A DNA stretch of 42,953 nucleotides from Chara braunii (lineage: Eukaryota > Streptophyta > Charophyceae > Charales > Characeae), in NCBI GenBank assembly GCA_003427395.1, contig BFEA01000478.1, positions 750,340 through 793,292 on the forward strand, read 5' to 3'. How positions within the stretch are numbered: the stretch's first letter is position 1; each line of letters opens with the position of its first letter. Positions 1 to 11,325 of this stretch are shown piece by piece. The notes below the pieces were generated by a model that searched no databases, was not told the origin of the DNA, and worked only from the letters and a program-made list of their open reading frames with translations. Both the position numbers and the translations under genes were made by a program.

Positions 1-1489
1 TCTGTTGCGTGTGGTGCTTTATGGCACCACGAAACGGACGGCCAACCATCCTGTCTGGAAATGAGGCCCAACCTGTTTGTTTGTTTGTTTGTTGTTGTTG
101 TTGTTTTTTTTTTTTTTTTTTTGTGGTTGTATGGCGCTTGTACCCTATTTTCATCCTACCAGCAAGCCCCCTCACTAGAAGGATGCTTGTTATCCCACCT
201 TCTACTTCTCCTACTCACGTAAGCAAAAGTTCAGAGAACGTCCAAAAAACCCTCATCCATCCTCTTACCTCACTCCGGCAAGACTTACCACAGCAGAGTC
301 ACCATCTCCGCTGCTGCTGTACCCTATTTCCATCCTACCAGCTAGCCGCCTTACTAGTAGGACGCTTGATATCCCATTCTCTACTTCCAACACCAGCCAA
401 CCGCAACACTCTGTCATCGAACCACCACAGATCTATGAATATAACTACATCAGAAAAGCCTACAGTGAGTGGCAAGAAGCCCCAAGAATCTTGAAGCGAT
501 CTCACAACCACCAGAAAACAAATCAAACTTACTCATGAAAAATGAGAACCCATTGGGATTATCTGGAAGCCGATATAAACAAAAACTTGTTGCCCCAACG
601 CTATCAACCGACTAATCTACGGCTGCCTCGACCCACATATCCAAGATACCCGGCTCTTCCAGGTCTCACACCCCCAATCGTTGGGTTACAGGGCGGCGCG
701 GCCCACCCCAGCTCCGACCCGCGTCGTCCTAATACCAGCTCGCAATTAGCCACTGAATTACCTTCCACCCTCGGCAGTTCCCTAGATCTCTCTACCAGGC
801 CTCTAACCCCCGCATACTCAGGGTACATGGCAGCGCAACCAAACCCCAGCTCCGGCCAACGTCGTTCTGGCATCGGCCAACACTAACCTTATAGACATGA
901 TGACGATAACCCACCGTCGGATAATCTGTTGAACACACCGTGGCAACTAAGGCTTCTAAATGTCCGTTTTTTTCCATGCATCGGTCGTGCTCAACAACCC
1001 CAAACCACCTGAACATTCCCCTTGACACCCCTCCGGCAAGACTTGTCACAGCGGCGCCACCATCTTCGTTGCTGCTATACCCTATTCCAGTTATCTTGAC
1101 TGACTCCCTTGCCAGTAGGACGCGCGGGGTGTCACGTGTCCAACGAAAGAGTTAGGTGCTGAATGGCAACGAAGGGCATGGAAGGTATGTTCCCCCCCGA
1201 CTACCAGTGAGGGGTCACCGACAGGTTCGGTGGTTTTGTCTTGCTACGTAGCAAGTGAGGGGTAAAGTGAAACCACGGTCCGTTAGTCCTTATTGTTCAC
1301 TCTTTTTTTGATGGTCGAGAAGTGACCATATGATGGTTAAGTTGCCTTCGGGCCGATAAGGGAGAAGGCGAAGGTTTGGGGAAAACAGACACATCATGAT
1401 GAAAGGTTAGTTTATATGCTTTGATCCATAGTTTTGCTCTTCGTGGTTTGAGTGACCTCCATTTTTTTCATTTTGATCTCGTTTTTTGG
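1..1489. other. No gene recognised; low-complexity sequence
   Basis: I see no convincing coding region here. Open frames are short, overlap on both strands and resemble no family I know. A homopolymer T tract lies at about 107-122, preceded by GTTT and GTT repeats. The phrase CCTATTTTCATCCTACCAGC recurs in altered form near 143 and 323, and similar 'ccggcaagacttgtcacagc' wording near 277 and 1033, so part of this stretch is probably degenerate repeat sequence. Confidence 0.5.
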
Positions 1490-1950
1490 GATGTAACTTC
1501 AAGATACTAACCTGATTTCGATATTCAGATGATTGTAAATCCGATTTTTTAATTCTACTTTCTGGTTTTAATTTTTTTTTTTTTTGCTATTTGATTTTCT
1601 CATGACAGGTAACTTTAGGTTTTTCAATTCTAATTTGATTCAAGAACTGCAGACTTATGAATTAATTCAAAATTTTTCATATAATTCTCGATTTGATCCT
1701 ATCATGTTGATGATCGTAAATCAGAGTTTCGTCTCTGATCTCGAATAATAATGTCTAATTTTTTAGATTCTCAATGAACTCATGAAGAATAATCCACAAA
1801 CTTGATTCAAGACAGTGGGATCATGAATGATCTCCAAAATTTCTGAATAACTCTCGGTTTTTTCTTTTCATATTGACGATCGTAAATCAGAATCTCGTCT
1901 TTTCATCTTGAATAGTGATCTCTCACTTTTTAGAATTTCAATGGTCTCGT
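1490..1950. repeat. Degenerate tandem repeat, about 170-180 bp unit
   Basis: The phrase GATGATCGTAAATCAGAGT recurs near 1527 (as gatgattgtaaatccgat), 1709 and 1876, each time within similar AT-rich text that includes 'ctcgatttgatc/ctcggttttttc' and 'gtctctgatctcgaat/gtcttttcatcttgaat'. Spacings are about 182 and 167 bases. This indicates two to three diverged tandem copies. No coding potential is evident. Confidence 0.55.
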
Positions 1951-1956
1951 GATTTT

Positions 1957-2368
1957 GTTGAATCTTGCCAGACTTTTCTTAAGTCCTAACTCTATCAATT
2001 TCACATGCATTTTTCTTCTGGACGTCTTGCCAGATCTTTCTCAAGCCCAAACTCGGTTAATTTTACATGCATTTTTTTTCTAGACATAAGCCCTAGCTCA
2101 ATCGATTTTACATGCATTTTTTTCTGGACATCTTGTCAAACCTTTCTCAAGCCCAAGCTCAATTAATTTCACATGCAATTTTTTCTGGACATCTTGGCAG
2201 GTCTTTCTCAAGCCCAAGCTCAATCGATTTTACATGCATTTTTCTTCTGGACATCTTGTCAGACCTTTCTTGAGGCCAAACTCAATCAATTTCACATGCC
2301 AATTTTTTTGGGCATCTTGCCAGACCTTTCTCAAGCCCGAGATCATTCAATTTCACATGCAAATTTTC
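1957..2368. repeat. Minisatellite, about 62-bp unit, six or more copies
   Basis: The unit contains CTGGACATCTTG, then CCAGACCTTTCTCAAGCCCA, then CTCAATC and TTTCACATGC. The CTGGACA-like word starts near 2018, 2080 (partial), 2124, 2185, 2247 and 2309, so full units are 61-62 bp apart, with one shortened unit near 2080-2123. Short open frames through the array simply read the repeat and are unlikely to be genes. Confidence 0.85.
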
Positions 2369-3070
2369 TCGAGCCCATAGCAACCTTATTCATTTAACTG
2401 CTTTTCTTTGTATTGCACGTTTTTTTCGTCAGTAGATGACACACCTTCCCTCCACTCAAAATGCGATTTTTCCATCGCACGACTGATTCTCGCTCGGAGG
2501 TACGGTGTTGAGCGCATTGGCTTCCGCCTTTTTCGCAAGGCGAGAGTCCTCCCGGCCATGTCACGAAGGAGTAAAACATTACAAAAATAGAGACAACTTA
2601 GGAACGACGAATAATAACCCCGCGAACCGCTGAGACGGTCGTGGTCGCGTCGTCCATTTGTCGCTCTAACAGATGCACAAGTTGTACATCCTGCGGCCCC
2701 CTATGACTGGATAGGTTCCCACGAGGCATAAGCTTCCCTTCCCTAAGGGGTTGTCACCACCCTTAGGGGCGTATCCCTACCGAGCTACTGACCAACGTGC
2801 GAAAGCTTTTAGATGCAATTGCAGAGGTAGGTCAACCGAGGGCGTTTGCTCGTTCGCTATAGTATAGATACACTTGGTTAACGCCAAGTGGACCTGAGCG
2901 TCGTCCGTCCCTAGGGCGCTGATCTCCTAAATACGAAGCGGGCGCCGGTCGACTAGGACGGTCTCAACCAAGCGTGAAACCCAAATCTTCCTAGTCTCTT
3001 AGACACACCGTCAAATGAAAGTTAAACATCCACAGATAATTACATCAAAAGAAATTGACCATAGTCGATA
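2369..3070. other. No gene recognised
   Basis: Nothing codes convincingly here. There is a small inverted repeat at about 2741-2769 (CCCTAAGG with CCTTAGGG around ttgtcaccac), which could form a short hairpin. The sequence from about 2600 to 3000 is more GC-rich than its flanks, but I matched it to no rRNA, tRNA or transposon feature. Confidence 0.4.
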
Positions 3071-3220
3071 GAAACATATCCAATCTGAAATGATAACTGA
3101 AAATTTTGAATCATTATACAGTATATTCAATAACATAAGTTCAAAGAAACATATCCAATCTGAAATGATAACTGAAAAATTTGAATCATTATACAATATA
3201 TTCAATAACATAAGTTCAAA
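3071..3220. repeat. Tandem duplication, 2 x 75 bp
   Basis: The 75-bp unit starts GAAACATATCCAATCTG and ends CATAAGTTCAAA. It is present at 3071-3145 and again at 3146-3220 with only a few substitutions, so the duplication is recent relative to the surrounding arrays. The sequence is AT-rich and non-coding. Confidence 0.9.
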
Positions 3221-4939
3221 ATAAAATCTGACCTCCTCAGGTCGAACTCCACAAAAATCATACGATTGTCAACGAGGAGTTGACTTTCGACCATAACATT
3301 GATGCTGCCAACATGGTAGTCGAACAACCTCAGTTTTGACCTGATGAGACGCGCTGCAAAAGTCATTCATTTCAGCCTACCGTCAACCGAAGATTATACA
3401 CGCTCACACCTGTCTCCATACTTTCTCAATCTTATTGGATGACATGCTACTTTGCGAATGATTCTTGATCAGAGGCATTGCTTGAAGTGTTGCATACTTC
3501 TCGCTCAAGGAAGTGGTCTAGGGTACTCCTCCACCTCGTTCGAGCACAAAACTCGGATCTCAGAAGTCGGGTCGTCTTCACCGAATCGGCAAGTACCCCC
3601 CCCCCCCGCAGAACGGTTCACTCTGGGTCGATAATCGGGTCGACTCCTGAAGCAACGGACCCCCGTTCTAGATGCTCCCTAGAGGTAGAAGATGTGTCCA
3701 CTGCAAGTAGCTTTCAATTATTCTTATTTCTCCCGAGTTCAGGGTAGCTTGGACGAAAAGAATTCAGGAAAGGTAAAGAATGAGAATCATTTAGACAGAC
3801 ACAGATAGATAAGGTCATTTGGGATAGGAATGATCAAGCTTAGGAAAATACCAAGTTTGATTATCTTCATCTTCATTATGTTTACAAGTTTTCCTTCACG
3901 ACACCATTGAAATTATTCACTTGAAAATTCAAGTACTTTTGTCATGCAGGCAGGTGAAAGATAGAAAGAGATCAATCATTTTCTTCATCTCAAATAAGCA
4001 TAATCAATCTTCTTTGCAAGCATCCTTCTACCTACCTGCACAGACCGCAAAGCAAAACAAACAAGTTCAAAGGAAACCAATGCAACCCTATATCCAAGTC
4101 AGACCTCACCATTCACATGCGAACACACATTCCTCTGCCTTTCCAATGAATATTCAATGAACCGGGTCAAGCAAGTGTGGGTTCACACAGGTGTGAAGAG
4201 AAACCTGAATCAATCAACTGACCAACTGACCTTGAGTAAAGTTTGGTCCGGCTCACTCGCGGAAGCCGAGTAATATTTCAATCAAAGGAAAATGACCGCC
4301 GTAGAAAAATATGTGGCTCACAACTCCACAAGTTGTAGTCGTCTCACTGAACAACGGTCCGCCGCCTTCTCCAGGTGCCTGATCACACCAAGGTTGGGTC
4401 CATAAAGATGTCTGAATGAGATAACCCTCAAAGACGGTGCTCCCAGGATCCAATCTCATGCCGCTTCAACATCCCAGATAGTCCCAACGCAGCCCCAACT
4501 GCACCACGTGCTCCAAGGACACTTCCCCAACCAACTGCAAGTCCATCCCGTCTCTAAGCACCACGTACGCTCATAATAGCACACCAATATGTTGGTCCTG
4601 ATCACAACAACCAGCCCCACCTAGTCCCAAAATGGTCCTAGACGGTCTCATGCTACTGCCGCATCACTGGGTGGTTTAAAACTCAAAACCGCTTGCACTG
4701 CGCGCCACAAAAAAATAAAAGTGGCCCCCGGTGAAACCCGCAGGTGCCACGAGCCCCATAATTACTTCGCCACGTGCAACCGCTCTGCATTTTCTGCATG
4801 TCGTCGACCCACGCACCACCGCCGCACAGTCTCGACCACGCACCAGCGCTAGCCCAACCTCTAGGCTATACTGAAATCCACCATAACCGCCGCGCACCAC
4901 AAAAATACAGCGGACCACTGCTTGCTGCGCCGTCAAAAT
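3221..4939. other. No gene recognised
   Basis: Short overlapping open frames on both strands lack family resemblance or consistent codon character. A C-homopolymer run lies at about 3598-3606. From about 4700 the sequence grades into the GCC-rich minisatellite that follows. Confidence 0.4.
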
Positions 4940-5590
4940 CGCTACCATGGTTGCCCCGCAACACCACCGTCAGATTACACACAAAAACTGCATCCACGGT
5001 GACGCAGAAGCTGCAACGTTTTCCCCACAATAGTGCCGCCAGCATAACCCCCAAAAATTAACGTCGATACCACCGTCAATCTCGACAGCATGACCCCACC
5101 GAAAAATGTTGTTGCCACTGTGCCAAAAAAAATGACAGCATTTCGTCACTGCCGTCGTGCCAAAAACGAACGGCAGCATTTCCTCACCAACAGCATCGCT
5201 GCCGCCACCGTCGTGGAAAATCGGCAGTGCTTCCGCACCACTCCCGTTAAAACCAGTGTCGCCGCCGCAAAAATCTGGCAGCGCTTCCGCGTCACTGCCA
5301 AAAGAATCACAGCTGCCGCCGAAAAAAATCGGTAATGTTCCCGCAATATGTCAAAAAAAAAAAAAATTGTCGCCGCCGCACAAAACGGGCAGAGTTTCCC
5401 CTGCACTGTTTGCCAAAACTGTTACCGCCGTGCAAAACGGGCAGAGTTTCCCCTGCATCGTTTGCCAAAAATTGTTGCCGCCGTGCAAAACGGGCAGAGT
5501 TTCCCCTGCACCGTTTGCCAAAACTGATGCCGCCACGCTGAGCGGGCAACACCTTCCCTGCACTTCACCAAATGAAGTGGTGGCTACGGC
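4940..5590. repeat. GCCGCC-rich minisatellite, about 52-bp unit
   Basis: The best-preserved units carry GCCGCCGTGCAAAACGGGCA followed by GAGTTTCCCCTGCA and GTTTGCCAAAA. The word CGGGCA falls at about 5386, 5438, 5491 and 5543, giving 52-53 bp spacing. More diverged units (GCCGCC, GGCAGCGCTTCCGC, CACTGCCAAAA) extend upstream to about 4940. Since 52 is not a multiple of three, the array opens long but meaningless frames on both strands. A poly(A) tract at 5353-5366 interrupts it. Confidence 0.85.
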
Positions 5591-6337
5591 AACCTCCACT
5601 CCCGCGCTCACTGCAGCCCACCACTCTACTTCACCTCTCACCCACTACCTCTCAGCACTTCAGCAATATAATGTTGCTCTCTACTCCACATTTAGTCAGA
5701 ATGTGGGGAGCACCTCAACTGAGTGAGGATGCTGCTGGCCAGCCTTGCTTTTATAGCTGGGCTGGAGTGGTGGGCAGCCACTTGAGGCTCAACCAAAAAA
5801 CGGGGCTGAGCCTAGCCCTCGATCTGAACATCTATCAAGGGCTGGAAATCTTGGTGTTCCACTTGGAATATCAAGCCCCAGGCTTTGGCAATGCACCCAG
5901 CCGCCACCCCCGGCCAGGCGCAGCCCCAAAGTGGCTGTATCCGGCCAGTTTGAGCAGACTGTGAAACTCAATAGTCTTCTCCAACTTCAAGCCCAGATGC
6001 TTTTCTTGCATCTGGACCGACGTCGCGTTCACATTCGCGATGCCACTTTCTCTACTCTTCCCCTTTTTTTTTTTCCTCTCTTTCTCTCTTTTTCTTTCTT
6101 CCTTCTTTCCTGATCTCCTCGTTTCCCCTATAAGGGGCCAGGCTTTTGTCTAAGACGAACGACCGACCCCCACCTCAAGTCATTTCACAGAGTCGAGCTA
6201 GTCAAGCTCAACAGGGCTCCCTGAGTCGTGCCCCCGTACCCGGACGCCGGAAGGTGCCAAGTACAGGCGACAAGCTGTAGCCCATTTGACAAGCCACCAG
6301 GCGCAACTCTCCAAAGGTAGAGCGCTAGGTTGGAGAC
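5591..6337. other. No gene recognised
   Basis: This contains a pyrimidine-rich tract at about 6050-6130 (TTTTTCC, CTTTCTC). A short open frame at about 5572-5964 continues out of the upstream minisatellite and shows no family features. No RNA gene was recognised. Confidence 0.4.
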
Positions 6338-6340
6338 TTA

Positions 6341-6854
6341 GAGGCTCGCCACACAGGCTGTCAAATGTTGAAAATTTTCGACACGTGTCAGAAAATTTTC
6401 GACAGTCCGGCCATCGACAATTTCGCCCCCCTTCGCCACATGATAGCCTGTCGAGGGGCGAGGTTGTCGAAAGTTGCCAAGTCGACTCAACCTTTTGTAG
6501 CGAAGGCGGTCGACTGTCGGGAGTTGTTACATGGATGGATTTGTGCAAGCAAGCGGACCATATGCGGACGCCATTTTCAACAGCCACTGTTGAGTACATA
6601 TGGACAAACAGGCCATGGCAATCAGGGAGCTGTCGCTGACAATGGAAAATCGGAGGCGTTTTTTGAAAGGTGGGCGGGCCACTGTCGAATTTCCGTCACC
6701 TGCAGGCTGGAGGAAACGGTTGCTGAAGGGCTGCTGTCGAAAGTGCCATCCTGACACCTGTCGAAAGTTTTTTGAGTCGCAATTCTTCGAAAGTCTGTGT
6801 GGCGATGCAAAATTGTCGAAAACCGGGTTTTCGACAGCCTGTGTGGCGAGCCTC
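6341..6854. mobile_element. Non-autonomous DNA transposon (MITE-like), 22-bp perfect TIRs, TTA target duplication
   Basis: The left end GAGGCTCGCCACACAGGCTG (continuing TC, 6341-6362) is repeated as its exact reverse complement at 6833-6854. The trinucleotide TTA flanks both ends (6338-6340 and 6855-6857) as an apparent target-site duplication. The 514-bp body carries no transposase frame. It is studded with GTCGAAA or TTTCGAC words in both orientations (for example near 6376, 6398, 6466, 6736, 6762, 6814 and 6829), as expected of subterminal protein-binding repeats. TTA duplications are typical of PIF/Harbinger-type elements. Assigning it to that superfamily is inference; the TIR/TSD structure is seen directly. 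Confidence 0.85.
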
Positions 6855-6857
6855 TTA

Positions 6858-7139
6858 CCTGTTGGTCGTCACCCTACCCGTCGTCACCGCCAGGTAAGGC
6901 TCTCTCCCTCACCCTCTCACATATGTATAGTTCTGTGTTAATAGGGTAGATTCGTTCGATTTCCCCCATCCCCGCAACGAAGCTCAACCCATTCGTTAAA
7001 CGAACGGGTGTAACTTCTAAAAAGAAGAGAATAAAACAAAATATGAAATAAAATCTAAAAAACAAAATATAAGAGAAAATCTAAAGGAAAAAAAAAAAAA
7101 AAAACTTGGCAAAAAACAACAAAACGGCAGCCCGTGAAA
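6858..7139. other. No gene recognised; A-rich tract
   Basis: AT-rich non-coding sequence with an A homopolymer at about 7088-7104. It separates the TIR element from the tRNA-like block. Confidence 0.4.
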
Positions 7140-7585
7140 AGGGGCGCCTGTCACGATCTCTGTGGACTACAAGTCCCCAGTCACTTCCCACTGCGCCACT
7201 TGGCGCTTCACCTTGAACTTCACCTTTTTTTTTTTTTTTTTCCCGTTTTTTTTTCTTTTCTCGTTGGCTTATGCCAACGGTCGTATCCTGTTCGTGGGCC
7301 TCCCACGTCGCAACGAGATACTGACCCAAGTTCGAATCCAGGAAAAAACCTTGGACCATTTCTCGATTTATGCGTGTCATCCTTGTGCAGGCGCCATGCA
7401 CCATCCGCGCGGTTGTTTCAGACCGCGTGATCCTACAAATTGTGCGGCCCACGCCGGATCGCTTTTCCTACGGCCAGCTCAAAAAAGCTTAGCCCAGATA
7501 GTACCACGTCGGCCTCGATCCCAGAACCCGTTGGTTGAAAGTCTGATGCGGTGCCTACTGGGCTAGCTCTTATCACTGGAGCTAA
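7140..7585 (-). other. Cluster of tRNA-like Pol III promoter relics (SINE or tRNA pseudogenes)
   Basis: On the minus strand, 7585-7505 contains TAGCCCAGTAGG, a perfect match to the tRNA A-box pattern TRGCNNAGYNGG (complement of 7554-7565). About 30 bases on is GGGATCGAGGCC, one change from the B-box GGTTCGANNCC (complement of 7511-7522). The intervening CAGACTTTCAA looks like a tRNA anticodon arm whose 3' stem is lost. A second minus-strand module near 7210-7150 has TGGCGCAGTGGG as A box but a poor B box. A plus-strand AGTTCGAATCC lies near 7331. T-rich tracts sit at 7213-7258. These are probably tRNA-derived SINE pieces rather than functional tRNAs, since no complete cloverleaf closes. Confidence 0.4.
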
Positions 7586-9110
7586 AACAACAACCCTTCT
7601 ACTTGAAGGGTTGTGCCCAGCAGGTCGCCTCCAGCCTGTGGCTCAGCAGACTTCGCCTGCCTGAGGCATTAGGCCCTGCCGCCGCATTCCCATAGATGGC
7701 AGCCCATCCATGGCTAGGCCTCGGCACCGGCCTGTCGGCCCCCTGACTCAAAAAAACCGCGGGTCCATAAAATAGAAAAACTTCCTATTCCTCCCGCGCC
7801 AGGGCCCCATACTCTGCGCGCCGTTCTTTTTAGCCTACCTAGGCCCTGAATCGCGAGGCTGCTAAGCCGCGCATCAGTCTTTTAGGTAGAATAGTCTAGT
7901 TTCAGTCTTTCCACGACCATGTGCCCCTGCGGCCCTATCGGAAACTGCGGACGACAGGTCATACCGCCAACTCTCACTGTTTCATTCGGACGTCAACGAC
8001 GTCAGGTTCTTAAAAAAGTTTAAGACTCTCAATCGAAGGGTTTATCTGAATAAACTTTTGGCAAACGTCAGTCTCATCAAGTCCTTCAATTCAACAAAAG
8101 AGTCGGACGTTGAAAACCCCCGGCAAATACCCTTGTCAAGGTATTTGCCCCGACAACCGAACCTTGGCCCACCAACTGAGTCAATAACGCCGACCTACCT
8201 GCTCCTAGAAGGAAGGGTGATCGGTCCCTCCTTGACAGACAACACCTTGTCCTTCTACTTAGTCCGGTGTTTTGCTATTACGAGACGGGTGTTATTGCTG
8301 AGGTGCCACCTCACTTCTGGCAGGTAGGTCCAGTCCAAGCTTCCCATGACCCCATCTTGCCGTAAAGGCGTCCCTCGCGAAACGTTCTTCCCGGGTGTTA
8401 TTTTCTTGGATCCGGCCTCTTCCTTTCAAGAGAGTTGGGGTTCTCTATGAGTCTGCGAGTGCAGTTACGAAGACCTCGCGGTGAGTCCTGGAACGGCTGT
8501 AATGATCCTGCAGGGCGGTGTCAATGCCCTGTGGTGGGTGCGGACTCCACCCGGTACATCGCCTGACCCCTCCCTTTGGACAGTGGTGCTCAACTTAATG
8601 CGAGCAACCTTGATCCATCCCAAGCGGCCACACCGCCCCTCTACAGTATGACGTACGGTTGGGGAGAACAAATGAGACTAGCAAAAGAATGGTACTTCAC
8701 CGATTTGGTTCTTCATCCTTTGACGTTTAGGTTCCCAACATGAGGCGCAGTTTGAACTCCTCGACTAGAGCTCGTTGTCGGAGTTAGTTCCGGACGGTGA
8801 GCACCAATCAGAGAGAGAGATTCCTTGGTCTCCTTCTTTATGAGGAACAGGTTGCGCTGAGACTTTCTCTTGGAGGGTCGAGGTTCTGGGATCGCGGTGC
8901 AGACACCGGTATCCCCCTCTTGCTGAGGCTTGAGACTGGATAAAAATGAAAGCTCATTCCAATGCCATTTCCATGTCTTTTCCAATCCGCCTAGGGCTCC
9001 CTGATATGCAATGCAATTTCCAATTCTCAAGCAATTCCGCAATGCAAACTCCAGATCCTTCAAGCTCGCCCTTTCTCAAGCAATCATGCAAGGGGATCCT
9101 AGCAACTATT
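7586..9110. other. No gene recognised
   Basis: Mixed-composition sequence with short overlapping frames on both strands and no recognisable family. It may include remnants of the retroelement downstream, but I could not identify LTR boundaries here. Confidence 0.4.
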
Positions 9111-9114
9111 TCCA

Positions 9115-9300
9115 AATGACCCTTATCAGGGGTCATTTTTCCATTTCCGGTCAAACAACCTTATTAGGGTTATTCTTTTCAGTTTCAATCGAACGACCTT
9201 GTAAGGGTCGTTCTTATCCATTTCAATCGAACGACCTTGTTAGGGTCATTCTTATGTATTTCAATAAAACGACCTTGTTAGGGTCGTTCTTTTCCATCTC
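9115..9300. repeat. Tandem array of five 38-bp units, each containing a short hairpin
   Basis: Five units are spaced 38-39 bp apart; their ACC cores begin at 9119, 9158, 9196, 9234 and 9272. Each carries an inverted repeat of the form AACGACC-ttgtta-GGGTCGTT, joined by CTTTTCCATTTCAATCG-like spacers. Several substitutions in one arm are matched in the other (for example AACAACC paired with GGGTTATT, allowing G-T), which suggests selection or recent copying of the paired structure. The array lies just beyond the 3' end of the minus-strand gypsy element. Confidence 0.85.
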
Positions 9301-9666
9301 AATGTTAGCGCCCGAGGGGGTGGGCCTCAAGGACACGGATCCCATCTTTGTATTAGGGGTGAGAGGGTGACCATCTTTTACATTTTTCTGCGTGCACTTT
9401 ATTGTTCCTCATACACACATCCAGCTTAGCGTCTAATGCTCGAGTTGAGGCTTGCAACCTCAAGCAGCACTAGCTCACCCGACCGTTCAACCATAGCGAA
9501 GGATAAGGACCCCCTTTCGATTTTCAATTTTTCTGACATTTCAAGCTTGCTGCTACCTTTGGCTTATTCATAACTCAGTTGGATTAGGCTCCTAGGGAAG
9601 AGGGGTTCTCACGTCTCTTTACCCATAGGTCCCCTAACCTCTCTTGTACTCGATCGACACTCAAAG
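9301..9666. other. Non-coding, possibly 3' end of gypsy element
   Basis: No gene is visible. A small perfect inverted repeat (TTGAGG-cttgcaa-CCTCAA, about 9444-9462) is present. By position this could be the 3' untranslated or LTR part of the minus-strand gypsy element, but I did not find a matching second LTR. Confidence 0.3.
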
Positions 9667-10562
9667 TCATGCTTTGCTCGTCAATCCAAACTCATAGTCT
9701 CTTTTCAAAGGTGCAATTTTTATCTCGCCGAAGTTCACAATACAATCATCCCAACCAGTCTCGTCCCCATACCCTCTTGCCATTGTTTCGTACACAATTT
9801 TTCGAAGGTAGCTCATCCAGGAAGTGGCTTCAAAATACTGTTCTCTAACTCCTCGTGGCATAGTTTTGGCTAGTCCTTGTACCTGTCATTCCTAGCAAGC
9901 TCATCCATACTATCCAAACTTTGTCATCTTAAAATTGGCAAAATTCAACTTTTGTCCAATGCGCATGGCGCCTAGTCTCTCTCGTTGTCATGTGTCCTAT
10001 ATTGCTTGGTCCCCCTTCCATTCCCTTCTTTCATTGACAATTTGACTCCCAGGCCGGAGACCAGGATTTCCCTTCTTCTCCTCGCAATTTTTCGCAACCC
10101 CTTCTCATTACAAAAGTCTAAGGGTGTAGCCGTCATTCCGGCCTCCAGCAGTTCTCTAGTCTTGATGATCCAGTCATGCTTGATTACGTTAACCCATTGC
10201 TCAAACCAATGATTGGGCGTCGGTTCAAACTCATCTTCCCATCTGAAGGATCCTTCAAGTTCTCGTAACCTGCTTGCGGAGGGTCGCCCTTCTTCTCTTG
10301 GTCTTGGGATCGCGTTTTTTTCATCACCACTGTTAATTGCAATGACCTCGTGCACTTTTTCCTCCTCATCCTCGTCTTCTTCCCTTCGTATGGGGCTAAA
10401 CCCACCCGTAAGGTTTTCAGGGTCCATGTTATAGGGACTGTCCGCCCTCTTGTCATGCTCTTCCCCAAATGTCGTATACCCCTTCTCACAACTGTCGTGG
10501 CCGCTTCGATCGTCAAGCAGACTCTCTCTTTCTTCTCCCCTTTTTTCACACCTCTCATTCAT
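9667..10562 (-). pseudogene. Accessory 3' ORF of gypsy element
   Basis: Two minus-strand frames (10562-9972, 196 residues; 9861-9667, 64 residues) probably belong to one former ORF downstream of integrase. The first is strongly charged and acidic in its middle (REEDEDEEEKVHEV) and then has a more ordered part including NHWFEQWVNVIKHDW and RKIARRRREILVSG. The second contains EATSWMSYLRKIVYETMARG. I recognise no known domain. Position after integrase and shared strand suggest an element-encoded accessory protein; function unknown. The plus-strand frames over this region are shadows. Confidence 0.4.
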
Positions 10563-11325
10563 ATCTTGCCCTTCTTTGTCCTCTTTGCACCATTGCTCAT
10601 GCTGTTTGCACCCCTAGGCCTCCTTCCCGGCAGAGGTCTGACCCCTTTCTTCTCCTAATCCACCCCGTTCTTCCACACTCGCTCTCTCTTTCTCGCTCTC
10701 TCTTTCTCGCTCTCACTTCCTAATGAGATATATATCCCTTTTTTTTTTTTTGCAAGGGTCCTCTGCATACGAGTTTTCTTGCTCCTCTGCCCAATACTTG
10801 TTTGGACAGATCTCCCACATACAACTTCCTCTTTCTAGTTCTCTGCTCCCCGCTTGGTCTCGTTCCTTCTCTCTCACTGTGCCTGTTGATCCAGCTGTCA
10901 TCATTCTCGTTGCTGAATTTCATCTTCGCTTCTAAGATTTCTTCCATGATCCTGTTATACATAACGAAACAAAACCCTCCAAGCCCCTCATACACACACT
11001 CCCTCAGTTTGGTAAAAGATACTTCCCAAGACTGCTCCCCTTATCCCTCATACAAACATATTACTCATCGCCTCCCCATGCAGATGCCACAGTTGCAACG
11101 ACCCCATCATTTCCCCACAAAAATTATGATACAATACTCCGGGCATCCTTTTCTTGACACCATCCACCCCTTACACCCACAAAGAAAACCCATCGCACAA
11201 AGGTCCCGAGGCACCCCACGCCCATTGTCAATCATCCCAAGCTATTACCCCCTTCGTAAAAAAAGGAAAGCCCCACAGACGTGGTCAGAGATAAAACATA
11301 GTATGGGCAAGGTTGTCGCCAACTC
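10563..11325. other. Spacer inside gypsy element, no domain recognised
   Basis: This lies between the integrase and the accessory ORF of the minus-strand element. Overlapping frames on both strands have no known features. A CT-rich stretch (CTCGCTCTCTC) lies near 10681-10710 and a T homopolymer at 10739-10751. Confidence 0.35.

Noticed and set aside
3341-3348. CTGATGAG as a hammerhead start
   Set aside because: No stem II and no GAAA follow at the right distance.
5157-5726. 189-codon plus-strand frame
   Set aside because: It runs through the 52-bp minisatellite, and several other frames on both strands are equally open.
9115-9300. CRISPR-like array
   Set aside because: Units are contiguous tandem repeats without unique spacers, in a eukaryotic genome.
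9430-9500. Minus-strand tRNA-Cys-like arm (GAGGTTGCAAGCCTC)
   Set aside because: The anticodon-like hairpin lacks a B box and acceptor pairing nearby.
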